A stretch of DNA of 64,000 nt, from contig NZ_CP055481.1 in assembly GCF_013705725.1 (NCBI RefSeq), positions 4,774,001-4,838,000 on the forward strand, read 5' to 3'. Positions 28,518-37,012 of the stretch are shown here, one piece after another (the first letter of the stretch is position 1; each line of letters starts with the position of its first letter). The translations under genes and the position numbers were made by a program. The notes under the pieces are model-generated. The model was not told the origin of the DNA, did not search any database, and worked only from the letters and a program-made list of their open reading frames with translations. Source of the DNA: Klebsiella sp. RHBSTW-00484. GTDB lineage: Bacteria > Pseudomonadota > Gammaproteobacteria > Enterobacterales > Enterobacteriaceae.

Positions 28518-29615
28518 ATGGCTAAGATGAGGGTTGGGATCGTTTTTGGCGGTAAATCGGCAGAGCATGAAGTGTCGTTACAGTCAGCGAAAAATATCGT
28601 GGAAGCGATTGATAAAACGCGCTTCGACGTGGTTCTGTTAGGGATTGATAAGCAGGGAATTTGGCATATCAACGATGCCAGCAACTATCTGCTCAATCCT
28701 CAGGACCCTGCCCACATTGCCCTGCGTCCATCCGATGTTACGCTGGCGCAAATCCCGGGCCGTGATACCCAGCAGCTGATTAACGCCGATAGCGGTCAGC
28801 CGCTGGCGGCCATCGATGTGATCTTCCCGATTGTCCACGGTACCCTCGGGGAAGATGGCTCCCTGCAAGGCATGCTGCGGATGGCAAATTTGCCTTTCGT
28901 CGGCTCCGACGTCCTCGGTTCCGCCGCCTGCATGGACAAAGATGTCACCAAGCGTCTGCTGCGCGATGCCGGTCTGTCGATTGCACCGTTTATCACCCTC
29001 ACTCGCGCCAACCGCAATCAGCTGAGCTTCGCCGATGTGCAGGCGAAGCTGGGCCTGCCGCTGTTCGTTAAACCGGCGAACCAGGGTTCCTCAGTAGGCG
29101 TCAGTAAGGTAAATAGCGAAGAGCAGTATCAGCAGGCCGTCGCGTTGGCCTTTGAATTTGACCATAAAGTGGTGGTTGAACAAGGGATTAAAGGCCGGGA
29201 GATCGAGTGCGCGGTATTGGGCAACGATAATCCGCAAGCCAGTACCTGCGGCGAAATCATCCTCAATAGCGAATTCTACGCCTACGACACCAAATACATT
29301 GACGATCAGGGCGCGAAGGTGGTGGTTCCGGCAGCCATCGACAGCGACGTGAACGATAAAATCCGCGATATCGCCGTTCGTGCTTACCAGACGCTGGGAT
29401 GCAGCGGCATGGCGCGTGTTGATGTTTTCCTGACCGCCGATAACGACGTGGTGATTAACGAAATCAACACGCTGCCAGGCTTCACCAATATCAGCATGTA
29501 TCCGAAACTGTGGCAGGCCAGCGGTCTGGATTACACCAGCCTGATTAGCCGCCTGATTGAGCTGGCGCTGGAGCGTCACGCCGCCGATCGCGCGCTGAAA
29601 ACATCAATGAATTAA
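28518..29615 (+). CDS. ddlA: D-alanine--D-alanine ligase A
   Basis: The start is ATG at 28518 ([20 protein letters not shown]); 365 residues against 364 in E. coli DdlA. It has the ATP-grasp layout: [14 protein letters not shown], the loop [21 protein letters not shown], and metal-binding [20 protein letters not shown]. It makes the D-Ala-D-Ala dipeptide for peptidoglycan precursors. It is followed by REP units. Confidence 0.97.
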   Translation: MAKMRVGIVFGGKSAEHEVSLQSAKNIVEAIDKTRFDVVLLGIDKQGIWHINDASNYLLNPQDPAHIALRPSDVTLAQIPGRDTQQLINADSGQPLAAIDVIFPIVHGTLGEDGSLQGMLRMANLPFVGSDVLGSAACMDKDVTKRLLRDAGLSIAPFITLTRANRNQLSFADVQAKLGLPLFVKPANQGSSVGVSKVNSEEQYQQAVALAFEFDHKVVVEQGIKGREIECAVLGNDNPQASTCGEIILNSEFYAYDTKYIDDQGAKVVVPAAIDSDVNDKIRDIAVRAYQTLGCSGMARVDVFLTADNDVVINEINTLPGFTNISMYPKLWQASGLDYTSLISRLIELALERHAADRALKTSMN

Positions 29616-29636
29616 TCAGAGATAGCGGTTAACTTT

Positions 29637-29816
29637 ACCGGGCGGCGGCTAGCGCCTTGCCCGGCCTACGGGTTCACCGCCGTTTGCAGGGAATGTGCCG
29701 GGCCTGATACATCGGCGCTGCTGCTTCCCGGCTCGCGCTGCGCTTAGCCAGGCTACGGGTTCATTACCGTTTACGGGCCGGTAGGCCGGATAAGGCGTTT
29801 ACGCCGCAATCCGGGA
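29637..29816. repeat. REP/BIME cluster between ddlA and yaiZ
   Basis: At least two clear REP units (29637-29671 with GCCTTGCCCGGCCTACG; 29775-29816 with GGTAGGCCGGATAAGGCG) and one degenerate unit between them fill the intergenic region of two convergent genes. Confidence 0.85.
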
Positions 29817-29853
29817 AACAACTCGCAACGCAGCTTCGGTTTATCTCCCCGGC

Positions 29854-30057
29854 TCACGCTTCCTCGACCGGACGACGGCGAATAATAAACCCGGCAATCC
29901 AGAAGCTAATCACCCACGTCACCAGCCCAACGGCGTATGAACGCCAGCCCTCGGTTTCAAAGCCCAGCAGCCCAACCACGCCATTCATAATAAAAATTAA
30001 CCCCAGCGCAACCGCATAATAGTGCCAGTCGCGGCGAATTTTTTCAGTGAGCTTCAT
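29854..30057 (-). CDS. yaiZ: Small membrane protein YaiZ (DUF2754)
   Basis: The start is ATG at 30057 (MKLTEKIRRDWHYYAVALGL); 67 residues, about the E. coli length of 70. Two membrane helices (about 13-30 and 38-57) flank FETEGWRSYA, and the tail is RRRPVEEA. Function unknown. Synteny with ddlA and yaiY is conserved. Confidence 0.9.
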   Translation of the reverse strand: MKLTEKIRRDWHYYAVALGLIFIMNGVVGLLGFETEGWRSYAVGLVTWVISFWIAGFIIRRRPVEEA

Positions 30058-30263
30058 GACGACTCCGACAACAAAAAAAAGCATCTTCGCATAGCCGCCA
30101 TCGCCGGTCTGTAGCCGAGTTGAGAATTGTCGCACATTGCGATATCGGTCTAAATTTCACAAATTTGTAGCAAACTCGCAAACCGGTGAAATCAGGAACA
30201 TTCCTGGACGGAAATTACCAGCAATCTGATACTGAAATCCGATCCTCATTGCCAGAATAGCCT

Positions 30264-30394
30264 CTATACACATCATCCTTCAAACTGCCTCTTTGTTGGC
30301 TACGTCTTCTCACCCCAGTCACTTACTTGAGTAAGCTCCTGGGGATTCTCAGACTTGCCGCCTCGATGCATATTGAATGATTTTGTGTATATGT
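30264..30394 (+). repeat. Diverged ERIC remnant
   Basis: The core CACCCCAGTCACTTACT and AAGCTCCTGGGGATTCTC is intact, but the outer arms are eroded (CATCCTTCAAACTGC on the left; the right arm lacks GAATTATTTAGGG). It occupies much of the 381-bp gap 30058-30438 before yaiY; the rest of that gap shows nothing I can name. Confidence 0.75.
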
Positions 30395-30438
30395 AGATCG
30401 CTGAAAAATTGGCAGGAAAGCGAAGTACGGAGGTAGAT

Positions 30439-30741
30439 ATGGCAGAGTTCACCTTTGCAAAGACCACCAACGGCAGCAAAAAGAGGAGGTCTATCACCAG
30501 CAGCAACATCGCTTACGCCCTGTTTGTGCTGTTTTGCTTCTGGGCCGGCGCGCAGATGCTGAGCATGCTGATACACACTCCCGGCGTTTTTGAGCATTTA
30601 ATTCAAATGCAGGACAGCAGCCGTCCCAGGGTCGAAATAGGCCTGGTGGTCGGGACCCTGTTTGGCCTGGTCCCTTTTCTATTGGGCTGTATATTGATTG
30701 GAATATTGGGGATAGCTTCTCGCTGGCGCAGCCAGCACTAG
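30439..30741 (+). CDS. yaiY: Inner-membrane protein YaiY (DUF2755)
   Basis: The start is ATG at 30439 (MAEFTFAKTTNGSKKRRSI), with GGAGG 6-10 bases upstream; 100 residues. Two membrane helices (about 24-43 and 76-96) surround PGVFEHLIQMQDSSRPRVEIGL, the part best conserved with E. coli YaiY. Function unknown. Its stop overlaps that of convergent yaiW by four bases. Confidence 0.9.
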   Translation: MAEFTFAKTTNGSKKRRSITSSNIAYALFVLFCFWAGAQMLSMLIHTPGVFEHLIQMQDSSRPRVEIGLVVGTLFGLVPFLLGCILIGILGIASRWRSQH

Positions 30742-31844
30742 CGGCGTGCCATACAGCTGGCCCGTCGATCATCCACCCGTTTGGCAAACCAGGCGGTAGT
30801 CAGATTACGGGTGATTTTCGGACTCTCAAGCTGGATCCCCGGCAATACTTCTCGCGGCAGCGCTTTACCGGCTTTCTTATCGGCAATACGAAACACCTTC
30901 TTGTAGAGATCGCTCTCCTCAAACGCCAGCGTATCGCCCTTCTTCAGTTGACGATGAATATCGTCATCGCTCATCGCCAGCTGTGAGGATAAACGGCGCA
31001 CCGCCAGCTCGGTGGTTCCGGCTTCGTCGCTATCGTAGCGAATCAAATCGCCATCCAGCGCCAGCTTCACGCCCGTCGCCTTAGCCACCGCATTCTGGAA
31101 AGCGGCGTTACGGCTGGCGTACCATCCGGCGTTAAAATCGGCAAAACGATACAGCGGCACGCTATAGTTTGCTGGATAGTTCAGCAGATGATAGGTGCCA
31201 AACCACAGGCCGCCGCGCAGGCTGAATACTTCCTGACGCACGGTGCCGTCCATTTTCCACGGATAGCCGTCGGTATGCTGCTGGGCGAAGGCGATGCTGA
31301 CCTGCATCGGACCGCCTGTATGCACCGGATTCAGCGAGCCAAACAGCTTCTGCCCCATTGGCACCATGCCGATAAAATCATCGAAAATCGCGCTCAGCTG
31401 CTTTTCCGTTTTGACGTTATCCAGGCGTTCGCTATAGCTTTTGCCGTTAGGCGAATTGATTTTCAACGCGGTGTGGACCAGAAACAGCGGAATATGCATT
31501 TTCTCCGCCCGGCGGTCTATCTCCTGCCAGGCAATTTTGCTCAGCCCAGGCACCGCAGGATCCGCCTGATAGTTGGACTCCTGCTGCGCTACCGCCAGCA
31601 CCGAACAGACATTCTCTTCCGTCGGCGCCAGCTTCTGGCTTTCAAACGTTTTGGCGATGGCCTGCGCCCAGGCCTCGCGGTCTTTCACGCTGGAAGGCAT
31701 TTTTTGCCGTACCACGGCGGCAACATCAATCGGCTTTTCCCCCTCTTTCAGCACCGGTTCCGGTTTACTGGAACAGGCGCTAAGCACCATACCTGCCAGT
31801 AGCGTCAGGGAGAGTGAAACAAAACGAGATGAGGCTGCTGCCAT
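30738..31844 (-). CDS. yaiW: Outer-membrane lipoprotein YaiW (DUF1615)
   Basis: 368 residues with a lipoprotein signal (LLAGMVLSACSSK; lipid-modified Cys at residue 24). It has a conserved globular domain (CSVLAVAQQESNYQADP, TGGPMQVSIAFAQQH, GGLWFGTYHLLNYP, FADFNAGWYASRNAAFQ) whose QQESN stretch recalls lytic-transglycosylase-like folds. In E. coli YaiW is surface-exposed and, with SbmA, affects sensitivity to proline-rich peptides. It lies 18 bp downstream of sbmA, hence an operon. Confidence 0.93.
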   Translation of the reverse strand: MAAASSRFVSLSLTLLAGMVLSACSSKPEPVLKEGEKPIDVAAVVRQKMPSSVKDREAWAQAIAKTFESQKLAPTEENVCSVLAVAQQESNYQADPAVPGLSKIAWQEIDRRAEKMHIPLFLVHTALKINSPNGKSYSERLDNVKTEKQLSAIFDDFIGMVPMGQKLFGSLNPVHTGGPMQVSIAFAQQHTDGYPWKMDGTVRQEVFSLRGGLWFGTYHLLNYPANYSVPLYRFADFNAGWYASRNAAFQNAVAKATGVKLALDGDLIRYDSDEAGTTELAVRRLSSQLAMSDDDIHRQLKKGDTLAFEESDLYKKVFRIADKKAGKALPREVLPGIQLESPKITRNLTTAWFAKRVDDRRASCMARR

Positions 31845-31862
31845 ATTTCTTCCTTGCGATCG

Positions 31863-33083
31863 TTAACTTAATGTTGTGGTCACTTCCTGCAGCTCTTTGC
31901 CATCCAGCTCGCGCTCAAAGCTGCGCAGACGTTTGTAGATGGACATCAGCTCCACCAGCGTCGTCCAGGAGCTAATAAGATACTGGAACGACCCGCGAAC
32001 CTGGCTAAAGACGTTGGTTATCTGCGTCATCAGGCCCAGCGTAATCGTACCGGCAACAATCGACGGAAACAGCAGGAACAAACCGAAAACGTTATCCACT
32101 TGCAGGTAAAGAATACGAGCGATATTGAAATACATGTAGTGGAAATAGAGACGGAAATAGTTGCGGCGTACGGCGCTGAACAGCTCACGAACGGTCGGCG
32201 GCGTCGCGCGGTTGGCATCATCCTCGCCATAAACCAGCTCTTTACGGTAGGCCGCTTCAACGCGCTGGTTTTTAAACTCCAGCCCCGGCAGCTTAATCCC
32301 CACCACCGCCAGCAGGCCGGTTCCCATTAACGACCACACAATCGCGGCAATCACCAGGCCGTACGGCAGATGACCAACAATCGGCAAGTCCGGCACGTGC
32401 GCGGAGAGCGTCACCAGCACCGGCAGGAAGGCGATAAGCGTCATCACCGCGTTAAGGAAGCTGACTCCCATGCTTTCTAACGTTGAAGCAAAGCGCATAG
32501 TGTCTTCCTGCACACGCTGCGCGGCGCCTTCGATATGACGCAAATGCTGCCAGTGCGCCATATAGTGCTCGTTCATGGCGGTGCGCCAGCGGAAGACGTA
32601 GTGGCTGACGAAGAAGTTGTTCATCACACCGATAAGCACCGCGATAATCGCGATGCCGAGGAATATGCCTATTTCCTGATAGAACTGATTAATGCTGACC
32701 TTATGCGGCGTCGCCAGCGCGCTCTGAATCAAATCGTAGAACGGCGCGTACCAGGCGTTGATCGCCACCCCGACTTCAACGAGGAACCAGGTGACGAAAA
32801 TAATCAGCGAGGTGCCGAGAATCGACCAATATTGCCAGCGATGTGGGCTGTAAATGAACCAGAACAGGGCGAAAACCCCGACGCACAGCGCGTAGAAGGC
32901 GTAGAACACCAGGTAATTAAGCGACCAGAAGCGCGCTGCGCTGATCGCGACATCCTGCGATGCGCCAGTGATTCGCAGCAGCCAGTCGCCGCCGCCCGCC
33001 TGCCAAAAGATCACTGCCAGCAGCGACCAGATAAAGGCAGAAATAAAAAACGGCCCCGGTTTGGGGAAAAAAGATTTAAACAT
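31863..33083 (-). CDS. sbmA: Peptide antibiotic transporter SbmA
   Basis: 406 residues from the second of two adjacent ATGs ([17 protein letters not shown]), matching E. coli SbmA along its length. It is a homodimeric, proton-driven importer with the fold of an ABC membrane domain but no ATPase domain. It takes up microcin B17, microcin J25, bleomycin and proline-rich peptides. Conserved stretches are [19 protein letters not shown] and [18 protein letters not shown]. It is the first gene of the sbmA-yaiW unit. Confidence 0.96.
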   Translation of the reverse strand: MFKSFFPKPGPFFISAFIWSLLAVIFWQAGGGDWLLRITGASQDVAISAARFWSLNYLVFYAFYALCVGVFALFWFIYSPHRWQYWSILGTSLIIFVTWFLVEVGVAINAWYAPFYDLIQSALATPHKVSINQFYQEIGIFLGIAIIAVLIGVMNNFFVSHYVFRWRTAMNEHYMAHWQHLRHIEGAAQRVQEDTMRFASTLESMGVSFLNAVMTLIAFLPVLVTLSAHVPDLPIVGHLPYGLVIAAIVWSLMGTGLLAVVGIKLPGLEFKNQRVEAAYRKELVYGEDDANRATPPTVRELFSAVRRNYFRLYFHYMYFNIARILYLQVDNVFGLFLLFPSIVAGTITLGLMTQITNVFSQVRGSFQYLISSWTTLVELMSIYKRLRSFERELDGKELQEVTTTLS

Positions 33084-33199
33084 CATGCTCTCCTGCTAAC
33101 TTCTTATCGTTTTATTATGCTGTGTACCACGAAAACGCCCGCCGCAAAGGTGTCGCAGCGGAGCAAAGTGGGCGGGTTATGAGACCGAATGTCAGCGGC

Positions 33200-33733
33200 T
33201 TAGTTCGCCTGCCATTCGCGAAGAATTGTTTCTGTGAGTTTCACGTGTAAAGGATTGCCAGGTACCGTCAAGGTACGCCACACCTCGTTGTAGTGGGCAA
33301 TCAGCGTGGTGGCCTGCGCCGCCGGGCGGTTGGCGGTGGTGTGAGCATCTTCGGCGACGGTAATGGCATAGCCGCGGCTGGCGCCGTTTTTGATGGTGGT
33401 ATCGACGCAATAATCTGTGGCGCAGCCGCAAATCACAAACTGCTTGATATCATGCTCGTGCAGCACCTCTTCCAGCCGGGTGTGGTAAAAGGCATCGCAA
33501 GCGGTCTTGGTGACGTACAGCGCGCCAGCGGGTTGCTCAAGTTCAGGTAGCAAATCAAAGCCTTCGCTTCCCTCTTCCAGTCCGCCCTCTTCACTGTGCT
33601 GAATGAAGATAACGGTATCCGCCGCCCGCACCAGGCGGTTTATCTGCACGACGCAGCGTTCGCGCTCAATACGCGGCGTTGCGAAAACGCCGTTTTGCAT
33701 ATCCACTACCATTACCACCCGTTGAGCCGCCAT
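33200..33733 (-). CDS. Isochorismatase-family cysteine hydrolase
   Basis: The start is chosen at 33733 (MAAQRVVMVVDMQNGVFATP); an upstream ATG at 33751 is possible. 177 residues with the catalytic triad of this family: Asp11 in VVDMQNG, Lys in VTKTACDAFYHT, and Cys in FVICGCATDYCVDTT. Such enzymes hydrolyse amides or enol ethers (nicotinamidase, ureidoacrylate and related activities); the substrate cannot be told from sequence. It is divergent from ampH and absent from this place in E. coli K-12. Confidence 0.88.
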   Translation of the reverse strand: MAAQRVVMVVDMQNGVFATPRIERERCVVQINRLVRAADTVIFIQHSEEGGLEEGSEGFDLLPELEQPAGALYVTKTACDAFYHTRLEEVLHEHDIKQFVICGCATDYCVDTTIKNGASRGYAITVAEDAHTTANRPAAQATTLIAHYNEVWRTLTVPGNPLHVKLTETILREWQAN

Positions 33734-33925
33734 TGTCACTCTCGCCACCAATCATTAGCCAAACGGTAATCATACGCGCCCGCAGGTAGAAGCGGCTATC
33801 CGAAAGCATAAAAAAGGATTTTTTACGCCACGTTACGTTTTTCCGCACAGATTCGCGTTATTCCCGCTTTGCTCGGCGTCGCTTCGTAGTATAAATACGC
33901 TCTATATTTTTCTTCACAATGATGG

Positions 33926-35095
33926 ATGCCCCCGTTGAAACGTAGTCTGCTCATTTTTGCTGCGCTGTGCGCGGCGTCGTGGACATCGGTCCAGGCCGCA
34001 CAACCGAGCGTCGACCCGGAATTCGCCTCTGATGTTGTCGACCGTTACGCTAATCATATCTTCTACGGCAGCGGCGCGACCGGTATGGCGATGGTGGTCA
34101 TTGACGGTAATCAGCGCGTGTTTCGCAGCTTCGGCGTGACGCGTCCCGGCAGTAATGAGCATCCGCAGCTCGATTCGGTGATTCGTATCGCGTCACTGAG
34201 TAAGCTGATGACCAGCGAGATGCTGGTAAAGCTGCTCGACCAGGGAGTGGTGAAGCTCAACGATCCGCTGAGCAAATACGCCCCGCCGGGCGCTCGAGTT
34301 CCCACTTATCAAGGGACGCCCATCACGCTGGTGAATCTGGCGACGCACACCAGCGCCCTGCCGCGTGAACAGCCCGGCGGCGCGGCGCATCGTCCGGTGT
34401 TCGTCTGGCCGACGCGTCAGCAGCGCTGGAACTGGATCACAACTGCCTCGCTGAAAGTCGCTCCTGGTTCGCAGGCCGCCTACTCTAACCTGGCCTTTGA
34501 CTTACTGGCCGATGCGCTATCTACCGCCTCTGGCAAGCCTTATCCGCAGCTGTTTGAAGAGCAAATTACCCGTCCACTGGGGATGAAAGACACCACCTTT
34601 ACGCCTTCTCCGGACCAGTGTCAGCGGCTGATGATCCCAGAGAAAGGGGCCAGCCCGTGCAACAACACCCTGGCCGCTATCGGCAGCGGCGGCGTCTACT
34701 CCACGCCGGGCGACATGATGCGCTGGATGCAGCAGTTCCTCTCTTCTGACTTCCACACTCGTGGTCAGCAGGCGGATCGTATGCAAACGCTGATCTATCA
34801 GCGCAGCCAGTTGACGAAGGTTATCGGTATGGACGTACCAGGAAAAGCCGACGCACTGGGCCTCGGTTGGGTCTATATGAAGCCGAAAAACGGCCAGCCG
34901 GGGATTATCCAGAAGACCGGCGGCGGCGGCGGTTTTATCACCTATATGGCGATGAATCCGCAGGCTAACGTTGGCGCGTTTGTGGTGGTCACCCGCTCGC
35001 CGTTGACGCGCTTTAACAATATGAGCGACGGCATCAACGATCTGGTCAGCGAATTAAGCGGCGTCCGCCCCACCATTGAGACAGCCAGTCAATAG
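33926..35095 (+). CDS. ampH: D-alanyl-D-alanine carboxypeptidase/endopeptidase AmpH
   Basis: 389 residues from ATG 33926; the TTG at 33935 (KRSLLIFAALCAASWTSVQAA follows) is an alternative that matches the E. coli N-terminus. A signal peptide is followed by a class C beta-lactamase-like fold: SxxK in IASLSKLM, YSN in AAYSNLAFD, and KTG in QKTGGGGGF. AmpH is a low-molecular-mass penicillin-binding protein involved in peptidoglycan recycling. It precedes hemB, as in E. coli apart from missing yaiT. Confidence 0.95.
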   Translation: MPPLKRSLLIFAALCAASWTSVQAAQPSVDPEFASDVVDRYANHIFYGSGATGMAMVVIDGNQRVFRSFGVTRPGSNEHPQLDSVIRIASLSKLMTSEMLVKLLDQGVVKLNDPLSKYAPPGARVPTYQGTPITLVNLATHTSALPREQPGGAAHRPVFVWPTRQQRWNWITTASLKVAPGSQAAYSNLAFDLLADALSTASGKPYPQLFEEQITRPLGMKDTTFTPSPDQCQRLMIPEKGASPCNNTLAAIGSGGVYSTPGDMMRWMQQFLSSDFHTRGQQADRMQTLIYQRSQLTKVIGMDVPGKADALGLGWVYMKPKNGQPGIIQKTGGGGGFITYMAMNPQANVGAFVVVTRSPLTRFNNMSDGINDLVSELSGVRPTIETASQ

Positions 35096-35201
35096 CCTTT
35101 AGGGGTGTTTTGCCTGCGATTCATCAGGATCGTTTTGGCAAAACATCCCGCCGCCAATTCAGGTAGACTATCTTTTTTCATTTCACAAAATCAGGCAAAC
35201 C

Positions 35202-36176
35202 ATGACAGATTTAATCACTCGCCCACGCCGCCTGCGCAAGTCCGCTTCGCTACGTGCCATGTTTGAAGAGACAACACTGAGTTTGAACGACCTGGTGTTG
35301 CCGATCTTTGTTGAAGAAGAAATCGACGATTACAAAGCCATCGAAGCCATGCCCGGCGTGATGCGTATACCGGAAAAGCATCTGGCGCGCGAGATTGAGC
35401 GTATTGCCAACGCCGGTATCCGTTCGGTGATGACCTTCGGGATTTCCCACCACACCGACGCCACCGGCAGCGATGCCTGGAACGAAAATGGCCTGGTAGC
35501 GCGCATGTCCCGCATCTGCAAACAAGCGGTGCCGGAGATGATCGTGATGTCCGATACCTGCTTTTGCGAGTACACCTCGCACGGTCACTGTGGCGTACTG
35601 TGCGATCACGGTGTCGATAACGATTTGACCCTTATCAACCTCGGTAAGCAGGCGGTGGTAGCCGCTGCCGCAGGCGCGGATTTTATCGCTCCTTCCGCCG
35701 CGATGGACGGTCAGGTGCAGGCCATTCGCCAGGCGCTGGACGCCGCTGGATTCACCAATACGGCGATTATGTCCTACTCCACCAAGTTCGCCTCATCATT
35801 CTACGGCCCGTTCCGTGAAGCCGCGGGTACCGCGCTAAAAGGCGACCGTAAAACCTATCAGATGAGCCCGATGAACCGCCGCGAAGCGATTCGCGAGTCG
35901 CTGCTAGACGAAGCCCAGGGCGCCGACTGCCTGATGGTCAAACCGGCCGGTCCATACCTCGATATCCTGCGCGACCTGCGCGAGCGCACCAACCTGCCAC
36001 TGGGTGCCTATCAGGTAAGCGGCGAATACGCGATGATTAAATTCGCTGCCCAGGCCGGTGCTATCGACGAAGAGAAAGTGGTACTGGAAAGCCTCGGCGC
36101 CATCAAACGCGCCGGCGCGGATCTGATCTTCAGCTACTTCGCCCTCGATCTGGCCGAAAAGAAAATCCTGCGTTAA
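35202..36176 (+). CDS. hemB: Delta-aminolevulinic acid dehydratase (porphobilinogen synthase)
   Basis: 324 residues, as in E. coli. The zinc cysteines are in [18 protein letters not shown], the Schiff-base lysines in [11 protein letters not shown] (near 195) and [10 protein letters not shown] (near 247). It condenses two 5-aminolevulinate molecules to porphobilinogen in haem and B12 synthesis. REP sequence follows the stop. Confidence 0.98.
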   Translation: MTDLITRPRRLRKSASLRAMFEETTLSLNDLVLPIFVEEEIDDYKAIEAMPGVMRIPEKHLAREIERIANAGIRSVMTFGISHHTDATGSDAWNENGLVARMSRICKQAVPEMIVMSDTCFCEYTSHGHCGVLCDHGVDNDLTLINLGKQAVVAAAAGADFIAPSAAMDGQVQAIRQALDAAGFTNTAIMSYSTKFASSFYGPFREAAGTALKGDRKTYQMSPMNRREAIRESLLDEAQGADCLMVKPAGPYLDILRDLRERTNLPLGAYQVSGEYAMIKFAAQAGAIDEEKVVLESLGAIKRAGADLIFSYFALDLAEKKILR

Positions 36177-36185
36177 TTCAGGTCC

Positions 36186-36254
36186 CCGGGCTACGGGCTC
36201 ACAGTTTTCTGTGGGTTGGTAGCCCGGACAGGCGCAACGCGCCGCCTCCGGGAA
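36186..36254. repeat. REP pair on the 3' side of the RAYT gene
   Basis: Contains GTAGCCCGGACAGGCGCAAC and CGCCGCCTCCGGGAA (36219-36254), preceded by a shorter CCCGGGCTACGGG half unit at 36186. The unit at 36873-36907 on the other side of the RAYT gene is its reverse complement, apart from central bases. Confidence 0.85.
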
Positions 36255-36261
36255 AGTCACC

Positions 36262-36753
36262 TTAACGACGCTCTCCGCATAATAATTCCTTCACCTCCCC
36301 ACCCCAATCAACAGGATACAAACTACGACTTACATCGCGATGAAAGGTTGAATAGGGCCAATCCCGTACCTGCCTTACCCACCCGTGCTTAACCGGATTG
36401 ATATAAATGTAATCAACATGGCTACGATAGTCCTCTTGGTTACGAATGGCGTGTTCCCAATACCTTGGTTGCCACACGCTTTGCGCGCCTGTTAAACCTG
36501 AAAAATGCTTTTTAATTGATCGCCAGCGCGATGGAAAATCGCTGTCGTTGCCAGGTAAGGTCCAGACGCAATGAAGGTGTTCGGGGAGCACAACCCAGGC
36601 ATCAATATGAAAAGGTTTCTGTTTGCGGACTATTGCCACCGCCTGGCGTAATGCATCAATACGATGAACCAGAAACCGACTCTCTCTGTCGCGTAAATTG
36701 ACGGTGAAAAACCAAGTCCCTCCATTAATGTAATGACGACGATAATCGACCAT
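36262..36753 (-). CDS. REP-associated tyrosine transposase (RAYT, IS200-like Y1 family)
   Basis: 163 residues from ATG 36753 (MVDYRRHYINGGTWFFTVNL). The HUH motif is visible as PEHLHCVW (HxH), and the catalytic Tyr lies in DYRSHVDYIYINPVKHG, with WQPRYWEHAIRN between. RAYTs are domesticated single-strand transposases that process REP hairpins and are thought to spread REP/BIME units. Inverted REP units flank it on both sides (36219-36254, 36873-36907), the standard REPtron arrangement. It is an insertion between hemB and tauD relative to E. coli. Confidence 0.92.
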   Translation of the reverse strand: MVDYRRHYINGGTWFFTVNLRDRESRFLVHRIDALRQAVAIVRKQKPFHIDAWVVLPEHLHCVWTLPGNDSDFPSRWRSIKKHFSGLTGAQSVWQPRYWEHAIRNQEDYRSHVDYIYINPVKHGWVRQVRDWPYSTFHRDVSRSLYPVDWGGEVKELLCGERR

Positions 36754-36872
36754 CGGATGCCCCCTGCCAAAGATTTTTTGCCTGTTCCACCAGGATAAAA
36801 GAGGGTGAGGTTAGAAGGCAATTAACTGGACATCAATCTGGAAAAGCGCTCGCAACTTTTTCACATATAGCC

Positions 36873-36907
36873 TTCCCGGAGGCGGCGCTGCGCGCCTGTC
36901 CGGGCTA
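36873..36907. repeat. REP unit on the 5' side of the RAYT gene
   Basis: TTCCCGGAGGCGGCG...CGCCTGTCCGGGCTAC, inverted relative to the unit at 36219-36254. It lies in the 259-bp gap before the acyltransferase gene. Confidence 0.85.
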
Positions 36908-37012
36908 CCTGCTCCTGCCCCCGCAGCTCGCCCCCCCAAAATCTTCACTCAACTGTAATCTGAGCGACATCTGCGCCTTCTACTGTCTGGGCAGGACGGA
37001 GGAGGTGCCACC

